From UBA2330 sp035443185 (GTDB lineage Bacteria; Bacteroidota; Ignavibacteria; Tepidaquicellales; Tepidaquicellaceae): a DNA stretch of 12,220 nucleotides. The translations under genes were made by a program, and so were the position numbers. Of the stretch, positions 1 through 8,427 are shown piece after piece. How positions within the stretch are numbered: the stretch's first letter is position 1; the number at the start of each line of letters is the position of its first letter. The notes under the pieces were generated by a model. It ran no database searches. It saw only the letters and a list, made by a program, of their open reading frames with translations, and had not been told where the DNA came from. Location of the stretch: the NCBI GenBank assembly GCA_035443185.1, contig DAORRV010000094.1, forward strand, positions 1 through 12,220. Reading direction: 5' to 3'.

Positions 1-25
1 TCATTTTGATATTAAAAATTGTAAA

Positions 26-53
26 TTGATTGTTAAGAAAAAATTAATATAAA
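26..53 (+). promoter_or_regulatory. Possible sigma-70-like promoter of secA
   Basis: TTGATT (26-31) and TATAAA (48-53) are separated by 16 bp and end 12 bp before the secA ATG, so transcription from here would give a very short leader. The surroundings are extremely AT-rich, so a match this good can arise by chance, and the promoter could equally lie upstream of the window. Confidence 0.22.
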
Positions 54-65
54 TAATCAAATTAA

Positions 66-3000
66 ATGTTAAGCATATTTAAAAAAATATTTCCATCTAA
101 ACACGAAAAAGATATAAATTCAATTTCACCGGTTGTCGATGAAATCAATGTATTTTATGAAGAGTTTGAATCACTTTCCGACGAACAGCTAAAAGAAAAG
201 ACAAATGAATTCAAGCAGAAAATCATTTCTGAAACTGAAGAAATAAATAATAAAATATCCGAACTGCAAAAAGGACTTACAGACGATCTTACTCACAATG
301 AAAGAATGAATATTCATGACGAGATCGATCTTCTTAAAAAGGAAAATTACGATGTAATTAATGCTGTTCTTGATGAAATTTTGCCAGAAGCTTTTGCAGT
401 AGTAAAGCAGACATGTAAAAGACTATGCGGTACGGAATGGGAAGCTGCCGGTAATAAGATCAAATGGAATATGGTACCTTATGATGTTCAGTTGATCGGT
501 GGAGTGGTGCTTCATCAGGGTAAGATTGCTGAAATGGCGACAGGTGAAGGAAAGACTCTTGTAGCTACTCTTCCTTTGTATCTCAATGCACTCGCCGGAA
601 AAGGCGTTCATCTGATCACTGTAAATGATTACCTTGCAAAAAGAGACAGTGAATGGATGGGTGAAATATTTAAATTTCTTGGTCTTACTATTGGTGTGAT
701 TCTGAATGATATGGATCCCAACAAAAGGCGTGAAATGTATAACTGTGATATTACTTACGGTACGAATAATGAATTTGGTTTTGATTATCTCAGAGACAAT
801 ATGGTAGTGGATAAAGAATTTCTTGTGCAGCGGGAACATTTTTATGCTATCGTTGATGAAGTGGATTCTGTACTTATTGATGAAGCAAGGACACCGCTGA
901 TTATCTCAGGGCCGGTGGAAATATCAAAGCATAAATATGATGAAATTAATCCCAAAATAAAACGTCTTGTTGAAGCTCAGAAAAATCTTGTAAATAAACT
1001 GACAGCAGAAGCTGAAGCAATAGTTTCACAGGAAAATGTTTCTTCTGAAGACAGTGCCAAAGCCGGACTTGCATTATTAAGAGCTAATCATGCTCTTCCA
1101 AATCACAAGAAACTTCAAAAACTTCTAAGTGAGCCTTCAAATAAAAAATTACTTCTTGCTTCAGAAGCCGAATATATGAGAGATAATTCGAAGCAGATGC
1201 ATATAGTTGATGATGAATTGTATTTTATTATAGAAGAAAAATCACATGTAACTGATCTGACTGAAAAAGGAAGAGAGTTCCTTGCTCCCAGTGCTGAAGA
1301 AAGAGATTTCTTTACACTTCCTGATTTCGGATCTGAGATTGCTAGTATAGAAAATAATACAGAACTGTCCATTGAAGAAAAAGAATTAAAAAAAGATGAA
1401 CTAAGTAAAATTTATGCTGAGAGAAGTGATATGCTGCATACTGTTCATCAGCTTTTAAAAGCTTATGGATTGTATGATAAGGATGTAGATTATGTAGTAC
1501 AAGACAGTAAAGTTATGATCGTGGATGAATTCACAGGAAGAATTCTGTCAGGTAGACGTTATTCAGACGGACTTCATCAGGCAATAGAAGCAAAGGAAGG
1601 TGTACATGTTGAAAAAGATTCGCAGACACTTGCGACTATTACATTACAGAATTATTTCAGACTTTATAAAAAATTAGCCGGTATGACCGGTACTGCTGAG
1701 ACTGAGTCGTCAGAGTTTTTTGATATTTACAAACTTGATGTAACTGTAATTCCAACCAACAGAGATTGTGTAAGAGATGATCTGAATGATCTTATTTACA
1801 GGACCAAACGTGAGAAATACAATGCTGTAATAGATGAGATTGCGGAAATGAGAACTCAAAGAAGACCTGTGCTGGTTGGAACGACAACTGTTGAAGTTTC
1901 TGAAACTATTTCAAGATTACTGAAAAGAAAGAATATTCCTCACGAAGTACTTAATGCAAAGCAGCATGCTAAGGAAGCACATATTGTAGAAAACGCGGGT
2001 CTTCCGGGTGCAGTTACTATTGCTACTAATATGGCTGGTCGTGGTACTGACATTAAGCTGGGACCGGGTGTAGCCGATTCAGGCGGGTTACATATTATTG
2101 GTACTGAAAGACATGAGTCGCGAAGAATTGACAGACAGCTGAGAGGACGGGCAGGCAGACAGGGTGATCCTGGAGCATCAAAGTTTTATCTGTCACTTGA
2201 GGATGAACTAATGAGGCTTTTTGGTAATGAAAGAATTGCAAATGTTATGGAACGTCTTGGCTTTAAAGAAGGTGAATCGATCGAACATAAAATGATCACT
2301 AATTCAGTTGAGAGAGCTCAGAAAAAAGTTGAAGAAAATAATTACGCTATAAGAAAAAGACTTTTGGAATATGATAATGTGATGAACCAGCAAAGAGAAG
2401 TTATTTATTCCAAAAGAAGACAAGCTTTGACTGGTGAAAGACTTAAAGATGAGATCTTTGATATGGTTGATATTTCAGTGGAGAATACAATTAAAAAATA
2501 TTACGAAGATGGAAACATTGACGGACTTATTGAAGATATTCAACGGACATATCTTGTAAGAGTAAATATTTCACCTGATGATTTTCAAAAGCTTGGAGAA
2601 TCTGGTCTTAAAGATATGATCTTAAATGAAGCAAAAGCATATTATAACAGAAAAGAAGAAAGATACGGATCAGAGCTGATGGGAAAGATAGAACGATTTG
2701 CAACATTAAGTATTATTGATGAAAAATGGAAAGAGCATTTGAGAGAAATGGATGACCTGAAAGAAGGTATTAGTTTCAGGGCTTATGCTCAGAAAGATCC
2801 TTTGCTGGAATATAAATCTGACGGATTTAAAATTTTTGTGGAAATGCTGGATTCACTCTCGGATGAAATTATTAAATTCATTTTTAAATTTACATCACGA
2901 GCTCCTGAAGAAGCTCAGAATGTAAAAGCACCGGCTCCGACAAATCAATCAAGACTAAGGACTTATCATGAATCTGCAGCAGGAATGGGCTATGTCGGAT

Positions 3001-3137
3001 CTGATAATATCAGTGGTGGTGAAGAATCCAATACTAAGCATCAACCGGTCTTAGTCGGAGATAAAATCGGCAGGAATGACCCGTGTCATTGCGGCAGCGG
3101 AAAGAAATTTAAAAATTGTCACGGTCGTCAAAGCTAA
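66..3137 (+). CDS. secA: Protein translocase subunit SecA, preprotein translocase ATPase
   Basis: SecA is the cytoplasmic ATPase motor that pushes unfolded preproteins through the SecYEG channel. The 1023-residue product is complete. Seen directly: Walker A MATGEGKT (residues 157-164), DEVD Walker B box (264-267) followed by IDEARTPLIISGP, the second nucleotide-binding domain with TNMAGRGTDIKLG (about 654-666) and arginine-finger motif QLRGRAGRQGD (691-701), the helical scaffold with LLEYDNVMNQQR (767-777), and a C-terminal zinc ligand set C1007, C1009, C1018, H1019 that normally binds SecB or ribosomes. It is longer than the roughly 900-residue E. coli protein. The extra length lies before Walker A (about 60-100) and in the preprotein-binding region between residues 284 and 472, as in Bacteroidota-type SecA. 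The ATG at 66 gives the usual N-terminus (short helix, then the SPVVDEINVFYEEFESLSDEQL region). No Shine-Dalgarno sequence is visible. Identification is essentially certain. Confidence 0.98.
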   Translation: MLSIFKKIFPSKHEKDINSISPVVDEINVFYEEFESLSDEQLKEKTNEFKQKIISETEEINNKISELQKGLTDDLTHNERMNIHDEIDLLKKENYDVINAVLDEILPEAFAVVKQTCKRLCGTEWEAAGNKIKWNMVPYDVQLIGGVVLHQGKIAEMATGEGKTLVATLPLYLNALAGKGVHLITVNDYLAKRDSEWMGEIFKFLGLTIGVILNDMDPNKRREMYNCDITYGTNNEFGFDYLRDNMVVDKEFLVQREHFYAIVDEVDSVLIDEARTPLIISGPVEISKHKYDEINPKIKRLVEAQKNLVNKLTAEAEAIVSQENVSSEDSAKAGLALLRANHALPNHKKLQKLLSEPSNKKLLLASEAEYMRDNSKQMHIVDDELYFIIEEKSHVTDLTEKGREFLAPSAEERDFFTLPDFGSEIASIENNTELSIEEKELKKDELSKIYAERSDMLHTVHQLLKAYGLYDKDVDYVVQDSKVMIVDEFTGRILSGRRYSDGLHQAIEAKEGVHVEKDSQTLATITLQNYFRLYKKLAGMTGTAETESSEFFDIYKLDVTVIPTNRDCVRDDLNDLIYRTKREKYNAVIDEIAEMRTQRRPVLVGTTTVEVSETISRLLKRKNIPHEVLNAKQHAKEAHIVENAGLPGAVTIATNMAGRGTDIKLGPGVADSGGLHIIGTERHESRRIDRQLRGRAGRQGDPGASKFYLSLEDELMRLFGNERIANVMERLGFKEGESIEHKMITNSVERAQKKVEENNYAIRKRLLEYDNVMNQQREVIYSKRRQALTGERLKDEIFDMVDISVENTIKKYYEDGNIDGLIEDIQRTYLVRVNISPDDFQKLGESGLKDMILNEAKAYYNRKEERYGSELMGKIERFATLSIIDEKWKEHLREMDDLKEGISFRAYAQKDPLLEYKSDGFKIFVEMLDSLSDEIIKFIFKFTSRAPEEAQNVKAPAPTNQSRLRTYHESAAGMGYVGSDNISGGEESNTKHQPVLVGDKIGRNDPCHCGSGKKFKNCHGRQS

Positions 3138-3158
3138 CAAGTTTATCAATTTTACTAT

Positions 3159-3590
3159 ATGAATATCTCCGCAAATACTAAAGATATAATAGATAAAATA
3201 AACGAAAGTTCTGACCGCTTTATCAAAAATAATTATGAGATCTCAATTTTGATTGAGATCTCTTTTTTTTCAGACAAACTCAAAGATTTCCGAAATCTTA
3301 TCTTTACATCAAAATATGTTAATGGATTGACAAAAGTGTTATCTTCGACAGAGATCACAGGTAAGGAATTCATTGAAAGAACTTATGAAGATTTCAATTT
3401 AAATCTGCAGAAAGTTTTTAATATTTTAAAACAGATGCTGGAAAATGAAGAAAGTAATTCTGTTAGCTTTTTTGAAAGTAAATATTTTAAAATGGATCAG
3501 GAAAGTGTAAAAAATATGTTAGAATTGACTGATGATCTTTCCATTTGTAAAGAATACATGAACAGAACTCCGGGTGTTTTTGGAAATTAA
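3159..3590 (+). CDS. Unrecognised small, mostly helical protein downstream of secA
   Basis: The 143-residue product matches no family I recognise. It has no signal peptide, no membrane span and no cysteine or histidine cluster (one Cys only). The composition is rich in Lys, Glu, Asn, Phe and Ile, and the segments around residues 60-130 read as amphipathic helices (FIERTYEDFNLNLQKVF, then KNMLELTDDLSICKEYM), suggesting a small soluble helical protein. The ATG lies 21 bp after the secA stop and in the same frame, so only the TAA at 3135-3137 separates the two; co-transcription with secA is likely. Codons 27-37 contain a perfect hairpin followed by eight T residues, described separately, so full-length transcripts may be a minority. 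The next in-frame Met is around residue 92, so no ATG start placed after the hairpin would leave a substantial protein. The stop overlaps that of the convergent regulator by 4 bp. The reading frame is probably real, but the function is unknown. Confidence 0.68.
   Translation: MNISANTKDIIDKINESSDRFIKNNYEISILIEISFFSDKLKDFRNLIFTSKYVNGLTKVLSSTEITGKEFIERTYEDFNLNLQKVFNILKQMLENEESNSVSFFESKYFKMDQESVKNMLELTDDLSICKEYMNRTPGVFGN
3237..3270 (+). terminator. Intrinsic (rho-independent-type) terminator inside the small gene
   Basis: The left arm GAGATCTCAAT (3237-3247) pairs perfectly with ATTGAGATCTC (3252-3262) across a 4-base TTTG loop, giving an 11-bp stem with four G-C pairs. Eight consecutive T follow immediately (3263-3270). 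This is the canonical layout of a terminator for plus-strand transcription, placed 100 bp after the secA stop. It lies within codons 27-37 of the downstream gene, and its repeat is codon-aligned, encoding Glu-Ile-Ser twice. No other terminator-like structure was seen between secA and the convergent regulator, whose stops overlap, so this is the natural end point for secA transcripts. The alternative is that it acts as an attenuator for the small gene. Confidence 0.7.
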
Positions 3591-6500
3591 TTTTTGTTTT
3601 TAATTCCTAAATAATGTTTTTGAAGCTCAGACGAAGGTGTCATACTTAGATCCTTATCTAATCTTTTAATATATGCATTATAAACATGGATATATTCCCT
3701 GTCGTTTTTTTCTTCTATATATATACTGAGTAATTTTGATAACATCTCCTCATCACTTATTTTGCTTTCACTTAACTTTTCAAGAAGTAATTTCAAATCA
3801 TCAATACTTTCAGATTTTTCAAAATATTTTATAACATTATGGATGGTTTTTAAAAAATTGAATTTAAAATTATCTCTCAAATCTTCAGCCCAGTTTTGAT
3901 AAATTCCTTCAGCAAAATCATTTTTATAAATATCCAGTATCCTCACTGTATCTATATTTATTTTTCCAGATGAAAGTTTAATTAATTCGTCCGTGTCAAA
4001 TTCATAATTAATTTCAATTTTCTGTGTGACGAAATAGTAAACCTTATTCTTCAATGTGATAAATTCTTTCCCGGAATTGTCTGAGAACTCATCTCTGAAA
4101 AACATCTGTAATGCCTTTCTTACTTTATTTATTTCCACATCTGCTATTGCCTCATAATTTACTTTTTTGGAACTGAATAAAATGTCGTCAATAATTGAAT
4201 CCTTTGTAATAACCTGATTTGATTTGCTTTTATATGCAAAGTAAAGAAAAATTGATTTTGACCTGGGTCTGAGCCAGATACTGTCTTTTATTTCTACGCC
4301 ATTAATAAATATTTTACAGTTATCAAAAAACTTTACTTTGATATTATACTCTTTTTTCTTTTCCGGTAACAGATTTTTTATATCTTCTGAAAGCAGCTCT
4401 TTAAGAAATTCTGATCTGATACCGTTTTCCAGTGCATAACTAAAAACATAACTGAGTTTATTTGATCCGGCTCTGAATTTAATATAATTTTCATATCCAT
4501 ATTCTTCAGCTAAAGAAATAAATTTATTGAACTTTGCTTTAAATGCTTTTGGCAAATCCTTTAATGCAAAATAATAGCATTCAAAAAACAGAATTATTGC
4601 CTGATTAAAAAGCGTGAAATTAGATGTTCCAATAGAAGTGGTCTCCTTTTTAATTTTCAGATACTTCTCGAAATCATTGTTTAGAAGATATGCTTCCTGT
4701 CTCAGTATTAATGCCCGTGTAACTGAAATACTGTAATCCCCTTTCTCCGTATTTCTCAGTACATAACCCGGATTCTCAATAAGATTATATGAATAAAGGA
4801 TCAATGCATCGATAAAATAAATATAATTTTTTAAATGAGTTTGTTGCTTCATTATCTCAAGATCATTTATCACATTTTTATACTGATGATTTAAAAATTT
4901 ATTCAAGATATTTTGAAATTCATACTGGTTTTTATATGCCGAAAAAATTGTTTTGTTTTTTTCTGTATTCTTGATTTTTAGCTGATGAAAGAACTGATCG
5001 AATTTTTTATTATTATAACTTGTAAATAATGCAAAACACAACTGACTCAGATTCGAATGGTCAAACCGATCTATATCAATATTATTTGAAATAAAATTTA
5101 CAATCTCATTACCTTTTTTGAAATCTCCATAATCAAAAAATATGATCATAGAAAAGATACTTTCTATGAATGTATTTTCATCAATAGATTTTTCATTGCT
5201 GTTTCTTATTTTAACAATTTTCTCAAAGAGCTTTTTAAGTTTTAAAATGTATTTCTTGCTCTTAGAGTTTTCACCTGTCGCAATGTAAGATTTAATAAGA
5301 GATACTGTAAATTGTATTTCCTGTTCAGGTTTTAATTTAAAATTCAATATATGTTCTGAAATACTGATGTTATCTTTTGAAATACCTTCTTTCAAAAACA
5401 TGCAATTGCAAATCAGCATAAGTATTTCGACATAATAATCAAGTTCAGATCTTTTTATCTTGTTCATAGGGATCAGAATACTGTCTTTACTTTTTATGGA
5501 AAATTTGAGCTGGATTATTTGCTTAAGATAATCCAGAGCATTCTCAATATCTTTGTCCTTATATACAAACGTATTAACTTTAAGTAAAATAAATTCAAGT
5601 GAATTTCTAAATTTTTCATTTGAAATTTCATCAAACTTTTTATAAAGACCGCTTGAATGTATCAATAGTAATTTTTCAGAGGCATTCATTTTTATCCAGT
5701 CTTTCAGCTTTGAATAATCGCCAGCAAGAATAAGATAGTTTAACCCAATATAATCCTCACGCCATTCTTTGTCTTTTAGATAATGGGATCCTAATTTAAT
5801 ATAAAGATCTGTGATTTCTTCTCTCGTAAATGTTTCTTCAGTTTTTTTTCGAAGGTAACTTCTTAGTAATTCATGAAACCTGAAGTTTTCATCTTCTCTG
5901 TTTATGAAAATATTTTTTTCATACAGATCCAAAAGCATTTTGTAACCGTTCTTTATTTCAAGAACATTCTCGATTAAATGCTTATTAAAATATTCAGGAT
6001 AGGTCAGAGTCATCAAAAGATTCTTTTCAGCAGGAGACAAATGTGAAAATAATTCATATGTGAAATATTCAAAAACATCAGATTTTCCATAGACAAGATC
6101 TTCATTTTTAATCGCGTTAAATTCACTTCGAATTAAAAGAAGCTGTATTGCAGTTACCCAGCCTTCCGTTGATTTTATATATTCATCAAGTAAATTCTTA
6201 TCAATTTTGCTGGTCTTTAACTTGTTTAATCTTATAAATTTTTTTATATCCTGTTCACTGAAAGACAGATCGCCTTTTGTAATTTTCCCAAGCCAGTTTT
6301 TTGCAAGAAATTTAGGATAATTTATTTTAGTAGGCTCGCGTCTTGAAATAAAAATTATATGCACATTCTGTGGAAGGAACTCGAGGAAATAATTTAACGC
6401 AGTACAGACTTCATCACTTTCATCAATATTATGAAAATCATCAAAAAATATATAAATGTCTTTTTTCTTTTTTACTAAATATGAAAAGAGATCACTTGAA

Positions 6501-6871
6501 AAAGATGATATGACATCATTTACTTTTTCATCAAAAAGAGAATTCTGAGATCTGGACAGCACAGCTTTTAATCTTGCTCCGAATTTAGATTTTTTCAAAT
6601 TGGATTCAAAAGCCATTGCAAGAAGCAAAAAAAAATTTTCTATAGAATTATCATACGAACTAATACTGATCCAGATTTTTTCTTCATTTTTTAATTTATT
6701 AAAAAACTCTACTGAAAGAGATGTTTTTCCGTATCCTGCAGGAGCAGTGATCAGTATGACTTTTTTATTTTTAAATGATATTAATTTATTGATCAGCCTT
6801 TCCCTTGGATAATAAAAAGCGGGTACATCGGGAGTTATGATCTTTTGTGTAAATTCTAAATTTAATACCAA
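3587..6871 (-). CDS. STAND-ATPase transcriptional regulator: MalT-like ATPase fused to SARP-type winged helix and BTAD
   Basis: A 1094-residue cytoplasmic regulator. The N-terminus has the MalT/STAND pattern: TPDVPAFYYPRERL (13-26), Walker A APAGYGKT (43-50), Walker B FFDDFHNID (142-150), an SRREP sensor-like segment (176-180) and STEGWVTAIQLL (234-245). In MalT this module binds ATP and switches the protein to an active oligomer when an inducer binds the helical middle. Residues about 350-835 are a long helical stretch, TPR-like by analogy, with no motif I can name. Residues about 845-950 form an OmpR-type winged helix (WLRPRSKSIFLYFAY, then VEINKVRKAL). Residues about 970-1088 resemble the SARP/AfsR BTAD domain (IYKNDFAEGIYQNWAEDLRDNF; YNAYIKRLDKDLSMTPSSEL). 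There is no LuxR helix-turn-helix. The start is TTG at 6871: a stop lies four codons upstream, and the first in-frame ATG (residue 86) would delete Walker A. It is divergent from the DUF2157 unit, its likely target or neighbour. The inducer is unknown. Confidence 0.9.
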   Translation of the reverse strand: MVLNLEFTQKIITPDVPAFYYPRERLINKLISFKNKKVILITAPAGYGKTSLSVEFFNKLKNEEKIWISISSYDNSIENFFLLLAMAFESNLKKSKFGARLKAVLSRSQNSLFDEKVNDVISSFSSDLFSYLVKKKKDIYIFFDDFHNIDESDEVCTALNYFLEFLPQNVHIIFISRREPTKINYPKFLAKNWLGKITKGDLSFSEQDIKKFIRLNKLKTSKIDKNLLDEYIKSTEGWVTAIQLLLIRSEFNAIKNEDLVYGKSDVFEYFTYELFSHLSPAEKNLLMTLTYPEYFNKHLIENVLEIKNGYKMLLDLYEKNIFINREDENFRFHELLRSYLRKKTEETFTREEITDLYIKLGSHYLKDKEWREDYIGLNYLILAGDYSKLKDWIKMNASEKLLLIHSSGLYKKFDEISNEKFRNSLEFILLKVNTFVYKDKDIENALDYLKQIIQLKFSIKSKDSILIPMNKIKRSELDYYVEILMLICNCMFLKEGISKDNISISEHILNFKLKPEQEIQFTVSLIKSYIATGENSKSKKYILKLKKLFEKIVKIRNSNEKSIDENTFIESIFSMIIFFDYGDFKKGNEIVNFISNNIDIDRFDHSNLSQLCFALFTSYNNKKFDQFFHQLKIKNTEKNKTIFSAYKNQYEFQNILNKFLNHQYKNVINDLEIMKQQTHLKNYIYFIDALILYSYNLIENPGYVLRNTEKGDYSISVTRALILRQEAYLLNNDFEKYLKIKKETTSIGTSNFTLFNQAIILFFECYYFALKDLPKAFKAKFNKFISLAEEYGYENYIKFRAGSNKLSYVFSYALENGIRSEFLKELLSEDIKNLLPEKKKEYNIKVKFFDNCKIFINGVEIKDSIWLRPRSKSIFLYFAYKSKSNQVITKDSIIDDILFSSKKVNYEAIADVEINKVRKALQMFFRDEFSDNSGKEFITLKNKVYYFVTQKIEINYEFDTDELIKLSSGKINIDTVRILDIYKNDFAEGIYQNWAEDLRDNFKFNFLKTIHNVIKYFEKSESIDDLKLLLEKLSESKISDEEMLSKLLSIYIEEKNDREYIHVYNAYIKRLDKDLSMTPSSELQKHYLGIKNKN

Positions 6872-7128
6872 ATTAATCTGCTATAGTTTTTCATATTTCA
6901 ATACTAATCTAATTAACTAATTATTTAAAGACAATTTACAAAGTTCACTTCAATTATTTCTAAATTATAAACAGCTGTTGCTAACTGGAATTGTCTGTAT
7001 GTATGTAAAATTGAATTTCAAAATAATATTTTAATGTGATACCTGATTAGTATTATCTGATTATTCTATGGAGCGAAAGTTTATTATAAATTCTGTATTA
7101 TTACGTTCTTTTATTTCTATTATATATA
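6872..7128. promoter_or_regulatory. Divergent control region between the regulator and the DUF2157 unit
   Basis: This 257-bp gene-free stretch must hold the promoters for both divergent units. It contains a perfect 10-bp palindrome AACAGCTGTT (6970-6979), two exact CTGATTA heptamers 14 bp apart (7043-7049 and 7057-7063), clustered CTAAT words at 6904-6921, and AATACTAATC (6900-6909), whose reverse complement recurs at 7045-7054. Neither start has a Shine-Dalgarno sequence. No promoter match is strong enough to assign; TTGCTA (6978-6983) with TATGTA (7002-7007) is one weak plus-strand candidate. No RNA hairpin of note was found. Confidence 0.5.
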
Positions 7129-8427
7129 ATGAGCATTCAAAATGAATTAACCGAACTGCTGGAAAATAAGATTATTTCGGAAGATACAGCAGAAGGAATA
7201 CGCAATTATTACAAAGGTAAAGCCGGAAAGTCTGAAAATAAACTATTTATTATTTTCGGAATACTCGGTGCACTACTCACGGGGCTTGGCATTATTTTAA
7301 TTGTAGCTCATAACTGGGATGAATTTTCCCTGACTGTAAAAACAACTTTTGCATTCATTCCTCTTATTACTGGACAGTTGATATGCGGATTTGTATTATT
7401 CAAAAAAATAGATTCTTCTGTCTGGCGGGAAAGCTCAACAGTATTTTTATTTTTTGCTGTCGGTACATGTATTTCTCTGATTAGTCAGATCTATCATATC
7501 GAAGGTGAACTGAGCAGCTTTATACTTACCTGGATGGCATTGTGCATTCCACTGGTTTACATTATGAGATCGTCTGCGACTTCTCTGCTTTATATAATCG
7601 GTATTACATTCTACGCTGTGGATACAGGATATTCCGGATCTAATGATATGATGTCTTTCATTTACTGGATTATGCTGATGCTGATTATCCCCTATTACAT
7701 TATGCTGATCAGAAGATCTGAAAATAGTAATTTCCTCTATATCCATAATGTTTTTATTCCATTATCTCTGATCATTACATTAGGAACAATATCTGAAGAC
7801 AATTCCCAAATAATGTATTTAGCATACATGTATCTCTTCACCATTTTTATTATTATTTCAAATACAAATTTTTCTTCGGACAGAGTAAAAAGTTCAGGTG
7901 CATTATCTTTCTTTGGAATAGCGGGAATACTTTTTATACTTTTTGTTTTAAGTTTCAATTCATTCTGGGAAGATCTGTCTTCTGCGAGTTTCAGTTTTAA
8001 TGGAATCAGATCTTATACTGAAATTTTCGCATCAGTAATACTCGGTATCACTGCATTTGCTTTACTAATCTTAAGAAATAGAAATAGAATGTCAGATCTT
8101 AAATTCAGCACTGATATTTTTGAGATCACATTTATTATTTTTACAACGATATTTATTATTGGAATTTATTCAGATATAGCCGTTGTCCTGATCAACCTGC
8201 TGTTATTCATTATCGGAATTATGACAATATTAAAAGGCATCAAGCTCGATCATCTGGGAATATTGAACATTGGTTTACTTATAATTTCGGGAATTGTGAT
8301 CTGCAGATTTTTCGATACTGACCTTAGCTTTATTATCAGAGGAATTTTATTTGTAATAGTCGGACTTTGCTTTTTTGGGGCAAATTTATATTTGATAAAA
8401 AAAAGAAAAACTAATGAAGCAAAATAA
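7129..8427 (+). CDS. DUF2157 multi-pass inner-membrane protein
   Basis: The 432-residue product begins with a short soluble helical part (about 1-37: LTELLENKIISEDTAEGIRNYY), which is typical of the DUF2157 N-terminus. It continues with roughly a dozen hydrophobic membrane segments from residue 39 to the Lys/Arg-rich end (KKRK, about 424-427). Family-like motifs seen directly are GALLTGLGIILIVAHNWDEF (47-66) and ISLISQIYHIEGELSSFILTW (115-135), both characteristic of DUF2157. The biochemical role of this family is not established. The next gene, a GDYXXLXY protein, overlaps it by 14 bp, and this pairing is familiar from other bacteria, so the two are probably translationally coupled partners in the membrane. 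I saw no separate DUF4401 gene, which often accompanies the pair. The ATG at 7129 sits directly behind a TATATATA-like run with no Shine-Dalgarno sequence. The family call is firm and the function unknown. Confidence 0.88.
   Translation: MSIQNELTELLENKIISEDTAEGIRNYYKGKAGKSENKLFIIFGILGALLTGLGIILIVAHNWDEFSLTVKTTFAFIPLITGQLICGFVLFKKIDSSVWRESSTVFLFFAVGTCISLISQIYHIEGELSSFILTWMALCIPLVYIMRSSATSLLYIIGITFYAVDTGYSGSNDMMSFIYWIMLMLIIPYYIMLIRRSENSNFLYIHNVFIPLSLIITLGTISEDNSQIMYLAYMYLFTIFIIISNTNFSSDRVKSSGALSFFGIAGILFILFVLSFNSFWEDLSSASFSFNGIRSYTEIFASVILGITAFALLILRNRNRMSDLKFSTDIFEITFIIFTTIFIIGIYSDIAVVLINLLLFIIGIMTILKGIKLDHLGILNIGLLIISGIVICRFFDTDLSFIIRGILFVIVGLCFFGANLYLIKKRKTNEAK

Noticed and set aside
423..839. 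138-codon open frame on the minus strand within secA
   Set aside because: It lies opposite the Walker A to Walker B region of an unmistakable secA; the translation resembles no protein and is an antisense shadow.
1115..1372. 85-codon minus-strand open frame within secA
   Set aside because: An antisense shadow of secA with low-complexity Ser/Leu composition.
3135..3161. secA and the small downstream gene share a frame, separated by one TAA and seven codons, suggesting a readthrough fusion
   Set aside because: SecA ends normally just after its zinc motif, and a shared frame occurs one time in three by chance.
6600..6812. 70-codon plus-strand open frame opposite the start of the regulator
   Set aside because: It is antisense to the Walker A region of the regulator and has no independent support.
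7447..7958. Two minus-strand open frames (99 and 73 codons) within the DUF2157 gene
   Set aside because: They are antisense to conserved membrane segments of DUF2157; the His/Gln/Asn-rich translation is typical of a shadow frame.
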